In this document: one piece after another, positions 17,804 to 25,765 of the stretch
How positions within the stretch are numbered: the first letter of the stretch is position 1
Layout: the number at the start of each line of letters is the position of its first letter
Virus record (IMG/VR): IMGVR_UViG_3300021077_000136
Coordinates: 1 to 64,000 of that record
Direction: 5' to 3' (one strand)
DNA: 64,000 nt
Source of the DNA: a virus
Notes under the pieces: generated by a model
What the model was told of the DNA's origin: nothing
Seen by the model: the letters and a program-made list of their open reading frames with translations, nothing else
Database searches by the model: none
Position numbers and translations under genes: made by a program

Positions 17804-18085
17804 TCACTCATAAACGTTCGGGTTTCCCACTAAGAACTCTTCCATTTCCATATATCCGTAATTATCTCCACCTCGACGCTGCGGGCTGACATATACTTGG
17901 CGAGGCCCTTCTTGATTGAAAATTGGAGCTAGTGGTGTCTTTGAGCTATCCACCTTTCCATCCAAAATCATTTGGATGACCTCAAAAAGCCTTTGTCGGC
18001 GCTCTGAACGATTACGCCGCTCAACCGCTTCTTTTGCTTTATCGATTACAGTTGACGGGCTGTACCCCGTTGGTTTTGCGATCAT
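17804..18085 (-). CDS. Hypothetical protein, 93 aa
   Basis: A basic, helical N-terminal half (SPSTVIDKAKEAVERRNR) and a Gly/Tyr/acidic C-terminal tail. Codons 4-12 are formed by hairpin repeat copy 2, so the start of translation is structured. No family recognised. Its start overlaps the TGA of a possible upstream mini-frame without an ATG. Confidence 0.6.
   Translation of the reverse strand: MIAKPTGYSPSTVIDKAKEAVERRNRSERRQRLFEVIQMILDGKVDSSKTPLAPIFNQEGPRQVYVSPQRRGGDNYGYMEMEEFLVGNPNVYE
18051..18077 (-). repeat. Hairpin repeat, copy 2 (start of the 17804-18085 gene)
   Basis: The stem is ACGGG/CCCGT with a six-base loop. It begins eight bases after the ATG of the downstream gene, where a folded hairpin would interfere with initiation. 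Closely matches copy 3. Confidence 0.65.
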
Positions 18086-18165
18086 CTAGGCATATGCCAC
18101 TTTATTGGTACATTGATAGATGTTAGCCCCACCGGTTGTTTCTGGTTCAGTTGCCCACTATTGCT

Positions 18166-18192
18166 GTTGACGGGCAGCACCCCGTTGGTTTT
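18166..18192 (-). repeat. Hairpin repeat, copy 3 (intergenic)
   Basis: The stem is ACGGG/CCCGT with a six-base loop, in the 130-bp gap between the genes at 17804-18085 and 18216-18569. It differs from copy 2 by loop changes only. Confidence 0.65.
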
Positions 18193-18215
18193 AAGTGCTA
18201 TCAGGGCGGCGGCGG

Positions 18216-18569
18216 CTATTCCACTCTACGGAATTTGCCCTTACCACCCTTTAGTTTCGAATTACTCTCCCCATAGGCCTCAGCCTGCTTCTCCTTCATG
18301 TGGTCTTCCATGCAGGCCAAAACGTCACGAGCAATCTCATCTGGATCTTGACCGTCTTGTAATCTGAACTTAAGGTCTTGATATATCGATACTTTTTCTT
18401 CTTTAGAGAAGGCAAATGGAACTTTCTGCTTTATTTCCCCATCTTCACTACTACCAAGGGTTTCAACTATCCTTTTATAGGTCTCGTCCGTATAGTCCCT
18501 GTCTGGCTTGGTAGAGAATTTGTTATCGCCAAGTAACTCACGAACTGACGTATTACCATTTGGTTTCAT
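18216..18569 (-). CDS. Hypothetical protein, 117 aa
   Basis: A charged, helical protein with a Lys/Gly-rich C-terminal tail (LKGGKGKFRR), possibly nucleic-acid binding. It overlaps the upstream gene by 4 bp. No recognised domain. Confidence 0.65.
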   Translation of the reverse strand: MKPNGNTSVRELLGDNKFSTKPDRDYTDETYKRIVETLGSSEDGEIKQKVPFAFSKEEKVSIYQDLKFRLQDGQDPDEIARDVLACMEDHMKEKQAEAYGESNSKLKGGKGKFRRVE

Positions 18570-18811
18570 GCATCCCCCATACCGCTAGTGAAAATATTTA
18601 GTTGTACTTGTACGGCATCAGAGGAACCAAATAATTGCTCGGCAGTCCTAGCTGAAATCGCGAAACTACTACTAGCAACATCAACATTCTCCCTAAGTTC
18701 ATCAGTAAGACCGTTAGGGCCAATCCTACCCAACTCTTCTTGTAATAAATGTAGTGTTAATGTATTTATATACAAATCAACAATCGATGGGTGTATTGGA
18801 TGAAAACGCAT
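18566..18811 (-). CDS. Hypothetical protein, 81 aa
   Basis: A small helical protein without recognisable motifs. It is linked by a one-base stop/start overlap to the gene upstream and a 4-bp overlap to the gene downstream. Confidence 0.6.
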   Translation of the reverse strand: MRFHPIHPSIVDLYINTLTLHLLQEELGRIGPNGLTDELRENVDVASSSFAISARTAEQLFGSSDAVQVQLNIFTSGMGDA

Positions 18812-19254
18812 TAGTATTTCCGATTTCTTATCAAATCCGTAGTGATCTTCCTTTCTTTTCTGTGAATTTCGGGAATGCCTCTAACAAAAGATATATCCTC
18901 ACCAACTTGAGGGACAGTATCTTCGTCTTGTACCAAAACTAACTGTGCATAGAGCCCACAAGGTTTATGCATTTGAATGAATCTTTCGAGCAAATGATAT
19001 TCGTGATCAGTCCACATTCGTTTGAACTTTTGATCGAATCTATCTTGAAGATTGTATACCAAATGGCGAATAGCATTTTGATCTAGCATCGGGCGATCAA
19101 AAAGTTTCACCGCATCAAGGTAATTTATAACTCCATCAAGATTTACCAAAGAATCATCTAGTTTGAGTATGCGGTTCTGTGTAGTAGAACAAAGAATGAA
19201 TCCATTCTCTATTCTACCGTAACAGCCTAGAATTAAATAAGCATTTTCCTCCAC
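18811..19254 (-). CDS. Hypothetical protein, 147 aa
   Basis: A mixed alpha/beta protein whose N terminus looks like short beta strands (AYLILGCYGRIENGFILC), with helices after them. No catalytic motif identified. First gene of the tightly coupled run that reads down to about 16 kb. Confidence 0.65.
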   Translation of the reverse strand: MEENAYLILGCYGRIENGFILCSTTQNRILKLDDSLVNLDGVINYLDAVKLFDRPMLDQNAIRHLVYNLQDRFDQKFKRMWTDHEYHLLERFIQMHKPCGLYAQLVLVQDEDTVPQVGEDISFVRGIPEIHRKERKITTDLIRNRKY

Positions 19255-19283
19255 ATTTCAACTCGCGCTAGATAGCTAGCGAA

Positions 19284-19601
19284 TTATAGATCTCTTGGAA
19301 TAACCTTAACTACAATATACTTATTCTGTTGTGATATTTCAAATCTCTCATTTTTGGAGATCTTGACCATCCTGCGTGCTTGAGCGTTTCCAAGAGCTTC
19401 TTCTAGAGCCGGAAATGCCGCTGCCGAACGCAAAATCAAGTAAACATCATTAGGGAATATCTTGTCCATTCCCTCTTCGCGCATCGCATGATCTTTTACT
19501 GTTTGATTTGGCAGTGCAAAAATATCAATTGGTAGATCCTTAATTTGGTCCCAAATCTCAGACGCTCTGGTTTGTTCGGCCTTTTCTTCCGTATTTGCCA
19601 T
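19284..19601 (-). CDS. Hypothetical protein, 105 aa
   Basis: A small acidic-to-basic protein with helices and a beta-rich C terminus (YIVVKVIPRDL). It lies 14 bp downstream of the thioredoxin gene, so is co-transcribed with it. No family recognised. Confidence 0.65.
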   Translation of the reverse strand: MANTEEKAEQTRASEIWDQIKDLPIDIFALPNQTVKDHAMREEGMDKIFPNDVYLILRSAAAFPALEEALGNAQARRMVKISKNERFEISQQNKYIVVKVIPRDL

Positions 19602-19615
19602 ACTTACTTCTCCTA

Positions 19616-19915
19616 TTATGCTGCTTTTTCTTTATCTTTAACAGCATCTCTCAAAACTTTACGCAGGGCATCTATTTTCAAAGCCCCTGTTAATGTGGTG
19701 ATAACTTCACCATCTTTAAACAATATAACAGTAGGAACGCTTCTGATCTTATAATCTTTTGCAAGTTTTGGGGCATCATCTACATCAACCTCTTGAAATC
19801 TTATAGTGGGAAACTCCGGCTGTACTTTCTTTATTGTATTAGCCACTGTCTTACATGGAGCACACCAAGTTGCGGCAAACTTAACAAGACTGATTCCATT
19901 ATCAATATCCAACAT
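19616..19915 (-). CDS. trxA: Thioredoxin
   Basis: A compact 99-residue thioredoxin with active site WCAPC (18-22), the DVDD segment, and the cis-proline loop SVPTVILF. It reduces disulfides, for example in ribonucleotide reductase, or could act as a polymerase processivity partner as host thioredoxin does for T7. No reductase gene is visible in the window, so it would rely on the host enzyme. It begins shortly after an intrinsic terminator, so it needs its own promoter or read-through. Confidence 0.93.
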   Translation of the reverse strand: MLDIDNGISLVKFAATWCAPCKTVANTIKKVQPEFPTIRFQEVDVDDAPKLAKDYKIRSVPTVILFKDGEVITTLTGALKIDALRKVLRDAVKDKEKAA

Positions 19916-19956
19916 TCAAATCTCCTTGTAGATATCTCTTGCGCTAATTCTTGCTG

Positions 19957-19999
19957 AAAAAGAAAAAGATCGATGTTCACTAATGAACATATCGATCTT
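19957..19999 (-). terminator. Intrinsic terminator after the 70-aa gene
   Basis: A stem of 9 + 5 bp (AAGATCGAT / ATCGATCTT outer, GTTCA/TGAAC inner) is followed on the minus strand by the run TTTTTCTTTTT. It starts right at the stop codon of the gene at 19998-20210. This is the clearest rho-independent terminator in the window. Confidence 0.85.
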
Positions 20000-20210
20000 A
20001 GATTCGACTCTGAACTTCTGCCGCCTTACGCAATGCTTCCTGAGTTTTCTCGGCAAATTCCTTACCCAGAACTCGTGTTCCCTCTATAACTTCTGTCTCT
20101 GTTATAATTTTCTTATCCAACAACAGTTTTTCTAACACTGAAATACGAAGAGCTAACGTGGCGATAACCTGGCTCTGACTTACAAATAATTCCTGGATAG
20201 CTTTGTCCAT
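19998..20210 (-). CDS. Small coiled-coil protein, 70 aa
   Basis: A helical protein with leucine heptads (LALRISVLEKLLLDKK) and an alanine-rich C-terminal helix. It stands alone between a 77-bp upstream gap and a strong terminator, so it may be a separately controlled transcript end. Function unknown; oligomerisation is likely from the heptads. Confidence 0.65.
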   Translation of the reverse strand: MDKAIQELFVSQSQVIATLALRISVLEKLLLDKKIITETEVIEGTRVLGKEFAEKTQEALRKAAEVQSRI

Positions 20211-20287
20211 CTCTTCGCTCCGTAGTAGCTAACCGAGATAATGCCTAGTTCCAAACGAACTTAAATATCGCAATGATTTTCAATAGA

Positions 20288-20722
20288 TTACTTAGCAATG
20301 GCAACGTCAGGAAGAAGTATACCGTTGAGATGATCTATTTCATGCTGAATTATCACTGCCACAAACCCGGTGGCTACGAACCTATACGGCTGTACCAGGT
20401 TCCCCTCGACGACAATCTCTTTGTACCTAAGAGTTCTCTCATACCTATCAGGGAAACTCAAACAGCCCTCTCCATCAAATTCGAATTGATAATCAAAAGA
20501 TATTATCTTAGCATTTACCAAATCTAGTTTGATATCATCAACACGGACAATTGCCATTTGTTTGGCAACTCCAACCTGAGGACAGGCTAGCCCAATGCCA
20601 GGACGGCCATTCTTTTCAGACCACTTCAATGCATTCTCAAGTTTTGACCTTAGATAATCTACCTCGGATGATAATACAGGTTCACATTCCACCCTCAGTA
20701 AACTTTCATTAGTAATAATCAT
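20288..20722 (-). CDS. def: Peptide deformylase
   Basis: About 144 residues with all three family motifs: GIGLACPQVG, EGCLSFP and QHEIDHLNG. The cysteine and two histidines bind the metal; the glutamate is catalytic. It removes formyl groups from new N termini. The ATG at 20722 overlaps the stop of the tiny membrane peptide gene (ATGA); an upstream TTG at 20728 is less likely. Phage deformylases are usually shorter than host forms, lacking the C-terminal helix, and this one is also compact. Confidence 0.93.
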   Translation of the reverse strand: MIITNESLLRVECEPVLSSEVDYLRSKLENALKWSEKNGRPGIGLACPQVGVAKQMAIVRVDDIKLDLVNAKIISFDYQFEFDGEGCLSFPDRYERTLRYKEIVVEGNLVQPYRFVATGFVAVIIQHEIDHLNGILLPDVAIAK

Positions 20723-20844
20723 CGCCAATTCCAGATTGCTATCGCAGTTATTATAAGTAATAGACCAGAAAAATCTAATGGCGGAACTAAAGCCAAAAGA
20801 AATATCATAATAGCAAATGTTTCTCTAAGTGCTATCTTATTCAT
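20719..20844 (-). CDS. Tiny hydrophobic membrane peptide, 41 aa
   Basis: A short frame between IF-3 and deformylase. The start is ATG 20844, three bases past the infC stop; the TGA overlaps the deformylase ATG. The product is almost all hydrophobic, with two runs (AIMIFLLALVPPL, then LLLIITAIAIW) around a Pro-Pro turn, so one or two membrane spans are likely. Function is unknown; inner-membrane or lysis-related roles are possible but unsupported. Coupled starts on both sides argue that it is real. Confidence 0.6.
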   Translation of the reverse strand: MNKIALRETFAIMIFLLALVPPLDFSGLLLIITAIAIWNWR

Positions 20845-20847
20845 AAA

Positions 20848-21420
20848 CTACATTCCGGCTCTGGCCTCTTGTTGCTTTTGTTCACCCTTGAATAAAACCA
20901 CAGTCATATTACGTCCAGTAACAGTTGGATCGCTTTCGTACTGAGCAGAAATCAGTTGAGCAAACTTCTTCATAGTTTCTGCCCCAATGTCACGATGGGC
21001 CATCTCTCGGCCTCTGAATTGTACTGTTACCTTGAGACGATTACCATCTTCAATAAACTCTTTGAGCTGACGGGCTTTAACCTCTAAATCATGCTCACCA
21101 GTACTGGGGCGCAATCTAACCTCTTTTATTTGGATTACGTTATCGCGCTGCTTCTTCTTGGTAACCTTTTCTCTCTTCTCTTGTTCGAATTTGTACTTAC
21201 CAAAATCAAGTATCTTGCAAGTGGAAGGTTTCCCGTTTTTACCCTGTGATACCATTACAAGCTCTAGACCTGAACTGTGAGCCATCCGTAAAGCTTCTTG
21301 AGTATCAATGACACCAATGTTATTATTATCCTGGTCTATACAAACTACCTTTGCTTCTCTAATAAAACGGCCAAAGACATATCGGTGATCAGTTCTGGGT
21401 TGTGGTCTGGAATATCTCAA
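20848..21420 (-). CDS. infC: Translation initiation factor IF-3
   Basis: A 190-residue IF-3 with both domains. The N-terminal domain has the VVCIDQDNNNIGVIDTQEA region and GKPSTCKILDFGKYKFEQ; after a lysine-rich linker, the C-terminal domain has KEVRLRPSTGEHDL and LKVTVQFRGREM. IF-3 binds the 30S subunit, keeps it free of 50S and checks initiator tRNA and start codon. The start is TTG, supported by the SD AGGAG six bases upstream. A phage IF-3 could shift start-site choice toward phage messages. It lies with deformylase in one operon. Confidence 0.95.
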   Translation of the reverse strand: MRYSRPQPRTDHRYVFGRFIREAKVVCIDQDNNNIGVIDTQEALRMAHSSGLELVMVSQGKNGKPSTCKILDFGKYKFEQEKREKVTKKKQRDNVIQIKEVRLRPSTGEHDLEVKARQLKEFIEDGNRLKVTVQFRGREMAHRDIGAETMKKFAQLISAQYESDPTVTGRNMTVVLFKGEQKQQEARAGM

Positions 21421-21429
21421 GTAAATCTC

Positions 21430-21729
21430 CTAATTGAAAGTAATAACGTGTCCATCGATGCGTCTTGGCGTTGAGTACATCTCCTCAAGAAGATTAGGCC
21501 AACGCTTTTCCAGTTCTTCCAAACTGCGTTGAAGCCCAGTCGTCACCTTAATGCTACCAATTAGCATTGAGTCACCATCCAACTCTTCTTTCAGAGTTGT
21601 ATGAATCTCGCTCACTGCGCGAATCGCAAGCATCAGAGCCTCGTCTCGGCTCTCGATATCATTAAAAAAATCGCTATCTACTGTGTAGATGCCCTCTTCC
21701 TCTTTAATAAAGAACTTTTTTCGCGCCAT
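21430..21729 (-). CDS. Hypothetical protein, 99 aa
   Basis: An acidic alpha/beta protein. Its stop overlaps the SD of infC, so the two are tightly coupled. It has no recognised motif. The gene lies 10 bp after the preceding gene. Confidence 0.65.
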   Translation of the reverse strand: MARKKFFIKEEEGIYTVDSDFFNDIESRDEALMLAIRAVSEIHTTLKEELDGDSMLIGSIKVTTGLQRSLEELEKRWPNLLEEMYSTPRRIDGHVITFN

Positions 21730-21739
21730 GTTAGCTATC

Positions 21740-22066
21740 CTAATTCAGAATTATTGCATCAAGTTGCTTGTGTAGATCTATATCGATGCATTCCAAGCTT
21801 CTTTCAAGGTCTTTTATTATATCAAATTCAACATCCCCAATATTATTTTCATATTGTATAACTGGGAATCCCATAATTTGAGATACAGATACTATTTTTG
21901 ATATATCTTTTATTGAAGATAAATGATCAAATATACAACATACCCAAGCTTGTGGTATATCTTTGAATGATATATTAGAATATTTCTTAGACAGAAGGTC
22001 AGAATCATCATATTCAAAGTCGTGTCTTTCTGACCACTGCTCATGAAATTCTCGAACGGAAATCAT
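21740..22066 (-). CDS. Hypothetical protein, 108 aa
   Basis: The ATG at 22066 is chosen over an earlier start because it overlaps the uracil-DNA glycosylase stop (ATGA) and has the SD AAAGGAG five bases upstream. The protein is acidic and mixed alpha/beta, with no recognised domain. Confidence 0.7.
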   Translation of the reverse strand: MISVREFHEQWSERHDFEYDDSDLLSKKYSNISFKDIPQAWVCCIFDHLSSIKDISKIVSVSQIMGFPVIQYENNIGDVEFDIIKDLERSLECIDIDLHKQLDAIILN

Positions 22067-22620
22067 GTAATCTCCTTTACAACTTCTTGAAGGGCCTTCC
22101 ATGCCGGAGCCTTCCAATTAGGATTACGCAAAAGAGCTGATGGGTGATAACATGGCATTATTTTCCAATAAGCACGTTCTTCCCAATTGCCACATCTGGT
22201 GGTAATTCCGCCCTCAATCCCAGTCAAACTACCAAGGGCGCTATTACCTAGCGCAACTATAACTTTTGGATTTACTACTCTAATCTGGTCTAATAGATAT
22301 GGCTTACAATTTTCCATTTCATCCTGGTAAGGCTTGCGATTACCAGGCGGACGGCACTTACAAATGTTCGCTATATAAACATCCTCGCGCTTCATCCCCA
22401 TACTCGCGATCATATTGTCTAATAGCTTTCCAGCCCTTCCAACAAAAGGACGCCCCGTTTCGTCCTCGCTCTGGCCTGGAGCTTCACCAACGAACATCAC
22501 CTTAGCGTCAACATTTCCCTCGCCAAAGACGGTTTTAATTCTGCTCCCCTCTAGCCTGCAGAGCTGGCAGTTGACAACTTCGTTATTTAATACATCAAGA
22601 CGTTTCTGTTTCGAAGACAT
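22063..22620 (-). CDS. Uracil-DNA glycosylase, family 4 type
   Basis: A 185-residue Fe-S uracil-DNA glycosylase. It has the C-x2-C pair NCQLC (18, 21), GEAPGQSEDETGRPFVGRAG spanning the active site, the KCRPPGNR segment with a cluster cysteine, and CYHPSALLR near the C terminus. It removes uracil from DNA. Together with dUTPase and the MazG-like enzyme it keeps uracil out of the phage genome. Confidence 0.93.
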   Translation of the reverse strand: MSSKQKRLDVLNNEVVNCQLCRLEGSRIKTVFGEGNVDAKVMFVGEAPGQSEDETGRPFVGRAGKLLDNMIASMGMKREDVYIANICKCRPPGNRKPYQDEMENCKPYLLDQIRVVNPKVIVALGNSALGSLTGIEGGITTRCGNWEERAYWKIMPCYHPSALLRNPNWKAPAWKALQEVVKEIT

Positions 22621-22663
22621 GGTAACATGAATGGACCCACGCCGACTTATCCCTCTCGACAGG

Positions 22664-22948
22664 TTACGATCTACCCAAGTAAATCAACATCTCATCTATT
22701 AAACTTGATTCAATATATCCAAGAGCAACATTGCATCTATTGCATAACAAACCACGAAATTTTCCAGTTTTATGGTCATGATCAATATATACTTTGGTAA
22801 GATAAAAAGATATTTTACAAATTGCGCACGCATTATTCTGAACAGGAAAATCACTATTCGACAGTACTTCAGCTACTTTATTAGCCGAATACAGTTGATT
22901 CACATACAAATCAATTACCTTGTCGTGAATTTTAGATAGATCCTTCAA
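22664..22948 (-). CDS. Endonuclease VII-like HNH protein
   Basis: A 94-residue protein with C-x2-C (CAIC), the core IDHDHKTGKFRGLLC and C-x2-C (CNRC), the pattern of T4 endonuclease VII. Such enzymes resolve Holliday junctions and branched DNA. T4 gp49 is 157 residues and has a C-terminal dimer domain; this short form may be a free-standing HNH nuclease instead. The start is TTG and overlaps the methyltransferase gene by 17 bp. Confidence 0.75.
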   Translation of the reverse strand: MKDLSKIHDKVIDLYVNQLYSANKVAEVLSNSDFPVQNNACAICKISFYLTKVYIDHDHKTGKFRGLLCNRCNVALGYIESSLIDEMLIYLGRS

Positions 22949-23702
22949 CTAACCCATAAATTACATTATCGATGTGTTCAAATCTTCGTCTCATAACTTC
23001 AATAGCAATAGGGTTTTCGTCAATCAAGATACAATCTCTACTATGTTTATTTGCAGCCTCTCCGAAAGAGCCACTACCAGCAAAAAAATCCATAACCATA
23101 TCACCCGGCATCGAATGAACTTTCACAATTCTTTCTAATATTTTAAGTGGTTTTTGAGTGGGATATCCGGTCTTTTCCTTTCCATTAGTATGAACTATTG
23201 TATTCCACCAGCTATCCGTAACTACCTTGCCCTTTGATGCTTTATCTTTACCTACTAAACCAGGGGCCATATAGGGTATTCTGTCAGCTTCATCGTAATT
23301 AAAAGTGTAGTTCTTACTGTCTTTTGCATACCAGAAGATGTTATTATGCTTTGCTGACCATTTCTTTTTGCTACGCCCACCATAATCAAAAGACCAGATG
23401 ATTTCATTCATGAAATTTTCTCTGCCGAAGATTTCATCAGTCCATACTTTTACGTAGTGACATTCACGCCAATCTAAATGAATGAAGAAACTTCCATCAT
23501 CAGTTAGTAGGCGATGAGCTTCCTGTATTCTTGGTACGATGAAATCCTTGAAGTTATCAAAGGAATCTTTATAAGATTTATCTGCTCGCGCCTGAACTTT
23601 TCCGGTATTGAATGGCGGATCGATATAAATCAATCTAGCAAACCCATCTTGAAATGTACTCATAATATCTAAGTTATCGCCGTGGATGATTTGAATTGAC
23701 AT
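22932..23702 (-). CDS. DNA methyltransferase (amino-group, DPPF type)
   Basis: About 256 residues. The catalytic motif IDPPFNTG comes before the SAM-binding motif DFFAGSGSFGEAA, an order typical of beta-class N6-adenine or N4-cytosine methylases. The closing motif DENPIAIEVMRRR is also present. No partner restriction gene is seen, so it probably protects phage DNA or regulates it. The start at 23702 is preferred because a longer frame would overlap the deoxyribosyltransferase by 38 bp. Confidence 0.9.
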   Translation of the reverse strand: MSIQIIHGDNLDIMSTFQDGFARLIYIDPPFNTGKVQARADKSYKDSFDNFKDFIVPRIQEAHRLLTDDGSFFIHLDWRECHYVKVWTDEIFGRENFMNEIIWSFDYGGRSKKKWSAKHNNIFWYAKDSKNYTFNYDEADRIPYMAPGLVGKDKASKGKVVTDSWWNTIVHTNGKEKTGYPTQKPLKILERIVKVHSMPGDMVMDFFAGSGSFGEAANKHSRDCILIDENPIAIEVMRRRFEHIDNVIYGLVEGSI

Positions 23703-23703
23703 A

Positions 23704-24369
23704 TTACTTATATAAAGTGTTCGACAAGTACCCAAGTGCATCTAAGGATGATTCAAAGATTTTACCGCAAGTAGCACCATGAATCATCAGATTGTCGATC
23801 ATTTCGAAATCCTCAATAAGCAAGCCGTCCGGCTTAACTCTTTCCTTGTAGAATGTCTTGTTTATTGTATATCCAACCACAATCAATCCATTAGCCAATC
23901 CATATCCAATTTCGAATGCCGTACCAGCGTCAATAGATGGTCCACGAAATGGCGAGATATTAGCCAGCACTGCTACACATGATTTGATGAGGCTAAGATT
24001 GCCTTCATAAATCAGATAGCCATTTTTCTCTTGATTGATAGGCTCTTCCAACTTGACCTCTGAATCAAGCGGAAATACCCCTTCAAATCCACAGATATTA
24101 CATTGTGCTTTTAGAAACTCTGCGCGCTTTATAACATCAGGGAAAAATACATCAGGGCCAGCAAGATATATTCTATTATTCATATTATTCAATTTTTTCA
24201 GACTACAGGTCGCTTCATAATTACCATCAATCATAGTATGTACTACAGTTACTACGAGATAAACTGTATTACCATCAAAACTTACACCAGATTCAACTGT
24301 TGGCACTGATGGTATATCTGTTGGAATTTCTCGGTCCTCCTCTTCAGGAATAAGAAATATGACTTTCAT
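23704..24369 (-). CDS. Nucleoside 2-deoxyribosyltransferase with an added N-terminal domain
   Basis: About 221 residues. The C-terminal 155 residues match the family: RIYLAGPDVFF at its start and the active-site region SPFRGPSIDAGTAFEIGYG. The enzyme moves deoxyribose between bases and can salvage or hydrolyse deoxynucleosides. An unrecognised beta-rich domain of about 65 residues precedes it. The ATG at 24369 sits at the dUTPase stop. It is coupled to dUTPase and a DNA methylase, fitting nucleotide-pool control or synthesis of an unusual base; the latter is speculative. Confidence 0.85.
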   Translation of the reverse strand: MKVIFLIPEEEDREIPTDIPSVPTVESGVSFDGNTVYLVVTVVHTMIDGNYEATCSLKKLNNMNNRIYLAGPDVFFPDVIKRAEFLKAQCNICGFEGVFPLDSEVKLEEPINQEKNGYLIYEGNLSLIKSCVAVLANISPFRGPSIDAGTAFEIGYGLANGLIVVGYTINKTFYKERVKPDGLLIEDFEMIDNLMIHGATCGKIFESSLDALGYLSNTLYK

Positions 24370-24370
24370 A

Positions 24371-24838
24371 TCAAGTTCCGTGTTTGATAAAGCCTGTACT
24401 TCCAAACCCACCAGTTCCACGCTCAGTATCTGTCAATGAATCAACAATTATGAAGTGAGCTTGTACAACAGCAGATATAATCATTTGAGCAATACGATCT
24501 AGAGGATTGATCGTGAACACATCCACACCATGATTGATAATGATTATACCAACAGGTCCACGATAATCACTATCGATGGTTCCTGGAGAGTTAACAATAG
24601 AAATACCATGCTTGAGAGCGAGTCCAGAGCGCGGACGAATTTGACCTTCGAAGCCCTGTGGTATTTCGAATATCAAACCAGTTGGAATCAATTCCCAATT
24701 CTTGGAACTGTATCCACGCGGACAAATCTTAATTGGGCCTTCAATTGCAGCATGAAGATCGAAACCAGCCGATCCTTCTGTTTGATATTGTGGAAGAGGA
24801 ACTTCAACAGACCCAGTACGCTGTACATTAATCAACAT
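24371..24838 (-). CDS. dut: dUTPase
   Basis: A 155-residue trimeric-type dUTP pyrophosphatase with all five motifs in order: AGFDLHA, RPRSGLA, GTIDSDYRG, RIAQMI and the C-terminal RGTGGFGSTG arm. It converts dUTP to dUMP, limiting uracil in DNA and supplying thymidylate precursor. It is complete and adjacent to the deoxyribosyltransferase. Confidence 0.95.
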   Translation of the reverse strand: MLINVQRTGSVEVPLPQYQTEGSAGFDLHAAIEGPIKICPRGYSSKNWELIPTGLIFEIPQGFEGQIRPRSGLALKHGISIVNSPGTIDSDYRGPVGIIIINHGVDVFTINPLDRIAQMIISAVVQAHFIIVDSLTDTERGTGGFGSTGFIKHGT

Positions 24839-24841
24839 AAT

Positions 24842-25333
24842 TCAAACCCGGTAAATATTCGTTAGAATGTCGCCAAATTCACGACTGTTGACAGGCTCAA
24901 GGCCAACAGCCGCTTCCTCGACCTCGAATTTGATCTTCTTGATTTTTGCCTTAACATAATCAGAATCGGTTGTTATCTCAAGAGAGATATCTGAGATTGC
25001 GGAAATCGGAGTTTGTGTTTTATTATCATAGATAAATAGTTCATCAATTCCGTAAACAACATCGCCTATCTTTTGTTCAACTTCATTAGTTACTATTCTT
25101 ATTTCAGCATCATAGACATTACACTCTTTATCATTCAAATCAAACTCATGAATTTCAGCCATTGCAACAACATCAATAGGAACCTTAACAAGATCTATAG
25201 TTGTATATACAAGAAAGTCTCGAATACTAGCACTACAAGTAATCTTTTGGACAAACTGAATAGTCTTACCAGAAATTTCATCAATCAGTTTTGTACCAGT
25301 ATTAGTTCCATCAGATATAATCTTAAGCTTCAT
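24842..25333 (-). CDS. Hypothetical protein, 163 aa
   Basis: A beta-rich, acidic protein with many short hydrophobic strands and no cysteine cluster beyond two isolated residues. It lies 3 bp upstream of dUTPase. No family recognised. Confidence 0.65.
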   Translation of the reverse strand: MKLKIISDGTNTGTKLIDEISGKTIQFVQKITCSASIRDFLVYTTIDLVKVPIDVVAMAEIHEFDLNDKECNVYDAEIRIVTNEVEQKIGDVVYGIDELFIYDNKTQTPISAISDISLEITTDSDYVKAKIKKIKFEVEEAAVGLEPVNSREFGDILTNIYRV

Positions 25334-25342
25334 TATAACCTC

Positions 25343-25765
25343 TCATTCGTATCCATCTTTTCCCCCATATCTTTCATCTAAATCTTTAAGTATCTCTTGA
25401 ACAGCCCTTTCTTTTTCAGCTGTCTGTAACATCTTCCTAGATGTTACATTGATAATAGTTTCTTTGTTTGCAATCTTAATTAAGATCTCGGCAATTTCTC
25501 GATACTCTTTAAATTGATCTTCTGTATTCTTTCCCTTACCATATTTAGCATGGAAATCATCATGATGAAAAATACACAGAGTAACGCCATTAGCCACATC
25601 ATATCTCTCTGCTGGGAAATCTGCCCAGGCATTAAGATGATGTGAATTTAGAGCTACGCCTTTTCGATTGCAAATGATGCAGGAATAGTTATCTCGGCGC
25701 TTTACATCTTGCGCCCAGCGAATGTAGCCGTAGTCATCTTTCCTATCGAAGAATGTTCCCATCAT
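25343..25765 (-). CDS. HNH endonuclease, 140 aa
   Basis: An HNH core with C-x2-C (CIIC), SHHLNAWADFP, then GVTLCIFHHDDFHAKYG. The C-terminal part is a charged helix. Likely a small free-standing homing-type nuclease. It overlaps the tandem HNH gene by 4 bp. Confidence 0.85.
   Translation of the reverse strand: MMGTFFDRKDDYGYIRWAQDVKRRDNYSCIICNRKGVALNSHHLNAWADFPAERYDVANGVTLCIFHHDDFHAKYGKGKNTEDQFKEYREIAEILIKIANKETIINVTSRKMLQTAEKERAVQEILKDLDERYGGKDGYE

Noticed and set aside
18086-18215. Possible 38-codon minus-strand gene from GTG with ATGA link to the next gene
   Set aside because: No ATG or SD, and its frame is created by the hairpin repeat; kept only as a remark.
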